Part shown: positions 6,053 through 6,591 of the stretch, piece by piece
Layout of the letters: the number at the start of each line of letters is the position of its first letter
Numbering within the stretch: the first letter of the stretch is position 1
Origin: Pseudolabrys sp.
GTDB lineage: Bacteria > Pseudomonadota > Alphaproteobacteria > Rhizobiales > Xanthobacteraceae
Direction: 5' to 3'
Assembly (NCBI GenBank): GCA_029945495.1
Contig: JAQSCR010000618.1
Coordinates: forward strand, 1 to 6,591
DNA: 6,591 bases
Program-made: the position numbers and the translations under genes
The notes under the pieces: generated by a model
The model's database searches: none
What the model was told of the DNA's origin: nothing
What the model saw: only the letters and a program-made list of their open reading frames with translations

Positions 6053-6543
6053 GGTTCGGGAAACAGGCCGATGACGTCGGACGCCGACGGCGCGCCGCGC
6101 CGCAGCGGCGTGGCGAAAGTCTGCTCGGCAGCCGGCGGCTTGTCGCCGGCGGGCGGTGCGCGATCGGTCCAGGCCGCGTAGAAGCGCCGCTCGGCCAATT
6201 CGGCATCCTCGCCGACGACAAAGCCGAGCGTCTTCCAGCGCCGCCGCGTCAAGGTCCAACGGCGAATCGTCGACGCTTCGAATCCGACAAGCAATGCGAT
6301 GACCAACGCCGCCGTGGTCTGCACATAAGACGGCGCACCGGCGAACTTGAAACTCACCGCAACGGCAATCGTGACGACGACATAGATTACGAAGGCCAGC
6401 CATAACTTCCGCACCAGCAACCACAGCGGCGCCAGCACGAAAGCCCAGAAATAGAACCCGTCGCGCACGAACACGAAGCGTTCCGGACTGGTCACGCTTT
6501 CGGATTTCAGCGGCGGCGGTTCATGCACGGTGAAAGTGGGCAT
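6037..6543 (-). CDS. DUF2628-type small membrane protein
   Basis: This 168-residue protein resembles the DUF2628 family, whose function is unknown. A short hydrophilic N-terminus (1-22) carries the family-like FVRDGFYFWAFVLAPLWLL (24-42), followed by LWLAFVIYVVVTIAVAV (47-63) and a further hydrophobic stretch at 74-90, so two or three membrane passes are likely. After it comes a basic segment (STIRRWTLTRRRWKTLGF, 91-108), consistent with a cytoplasmic side, then a proline- and alanine-rich polar tail that ends FPEPGASR. There is no cleavable signal peptide. The ATG at 6543 lacks a clear Shine-Dalgarno sequence. The stop overlaps the hisH start. From memory, DUF2628 genes sit beside hisH in related Rhizobiales, so the linkage is probably inherited. 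No role in histidine synthesis can be inferred from sequence. Confidence 0.85.
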   Translation of the reverse strand: MPTFTVHEPPPLKSESVTSPERFVFVRDGFYFWAFVLAPLWLLVRKLWLAFVIYVVVTIAVAVSFKFAGAPSYVQTTAALVIALLVGFEASTIRRWTLTRRRWKTLGFVVGEDAELAERRFYAAWTDRAPPAGDKPPAAEQTFATPLRRGAPSASDVIGLFPEPGASR

Positions 6544-6558
6544 CGGTCGCTTTGTTTA

Positions 6559-6579
6559 CCCACCCCCCTGCGGGGAGGG
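6559..6579. repeat. C/G-rich hairpin upstream of the DUF2628 gene, near the window edge
   Basis: CCC-A-CCCC (6559-6566) can pair with GGGG-A-GGG (6572-6579) around the 5-nt loop CCTGC, leaving one A/A mismatch. It lies 15 bp before the DUF2628 start. No T-run follows on either strand within the window, so it is not a standard intrinsic terminator. It resembles C/G-rich intergenic palindromes common in these genomes and may be part of a larger repeat cut by the window end. Confidence 0.4.
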
Positions 6580-6591
6580 GCGCGCGCCGGG

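Noticed and set aside
5453..6181. 242-codon + strand open frame opposite hisH and the DUF2628 gene
   Set aside because: It is a shadow frame over two genes supported by catalytic motifs and overlap signals.
6041..6424. An upstream extension of the hisH frame that would give a 344-residue protein
   Set aside because: The extension lies antiparallel in frame terms over the whole DUF2628 gene, has Arg/Cys-rich out-of-frame composition, and HisH has its standard N-terminus and a good ribosome binding site at GTG 6040.
1..6591. An undescribed defence, mobile or biosynthetic system
   Set aside because: All long frames are accounted for by housekeeping or conserved families; there is no transposase, integrase, toxin/antitoxin pair, CRISPR or cryptic gene cluster.

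Overview
The window looks like ordinary chromosome from a GC-rich alphaproteobacterium, most likely of the Hyphomicrobiales (Rhizobiales; Bradyrhizobium/Rhodopseudomonas/Xanthobacteraceae-like). The reasons are the strong G/C preference at third codon positions, the gene order hisH-hisA-hisF-hisE-coaA with a DUF2628 membrane gene fused in at the front, an OlsB-type N-acyltransferase, and a CATTCCGGG-type intergenic palindrome of a kind I recall from these genomes. This assignment rests on pattern recognition, not on a database search.

Left part, + strand: the window opens inside a hybrid sensor histidine kinase. What remains is the ATPase domain, a degenerate receiver and an intact receiver (1-1305). 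After a 136-bp gap comes a complete GNAT-type acyltransferase best matched to OlsB (1442-2344), which would make lyso-ornithine lipid.

Right part, - strand: a tight leftward cluster reads, in order of transcription, DUF2628 membrane protein (6543-6037), hisH (6040-5390), hisA (5259-4519), hisF (4515-3739), hisE (3667-3344) and coaA (3331-2378). It converges on olsB with only 33 bp between the stop codons. HisE hydrolyses phosphoribosyl-ATP, HisA isomerises ProFAR to PRFAR, and HisH/HisF form imidazole glycerol phosphate synthase, so four middle-pathway histidine steps or subunits lie together. CoaA makes 4'-phosphopantetheine precursor for CoA and is a linked housekeeping gene, not a histidine enzyme. 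Coupling is visible in the sequence: a GTGA stop/start overlap (DUF2628/hisH), a 3-nt gap (hisA/hisF) and a 12-nt gap (hisE/coaA). The exception is a 130-bp hisH-hisA spacer filled by a structured palindromic repeat.

I found no RNA genes, CRISPR arrays, insertion sequences or phage genes, and no convincing undescribed system. The points most worth a second look are the composite palindrome inside the his operon, the degenerate first receiver of the kinase, and the DUF2628 gene translationally joined to hisH.
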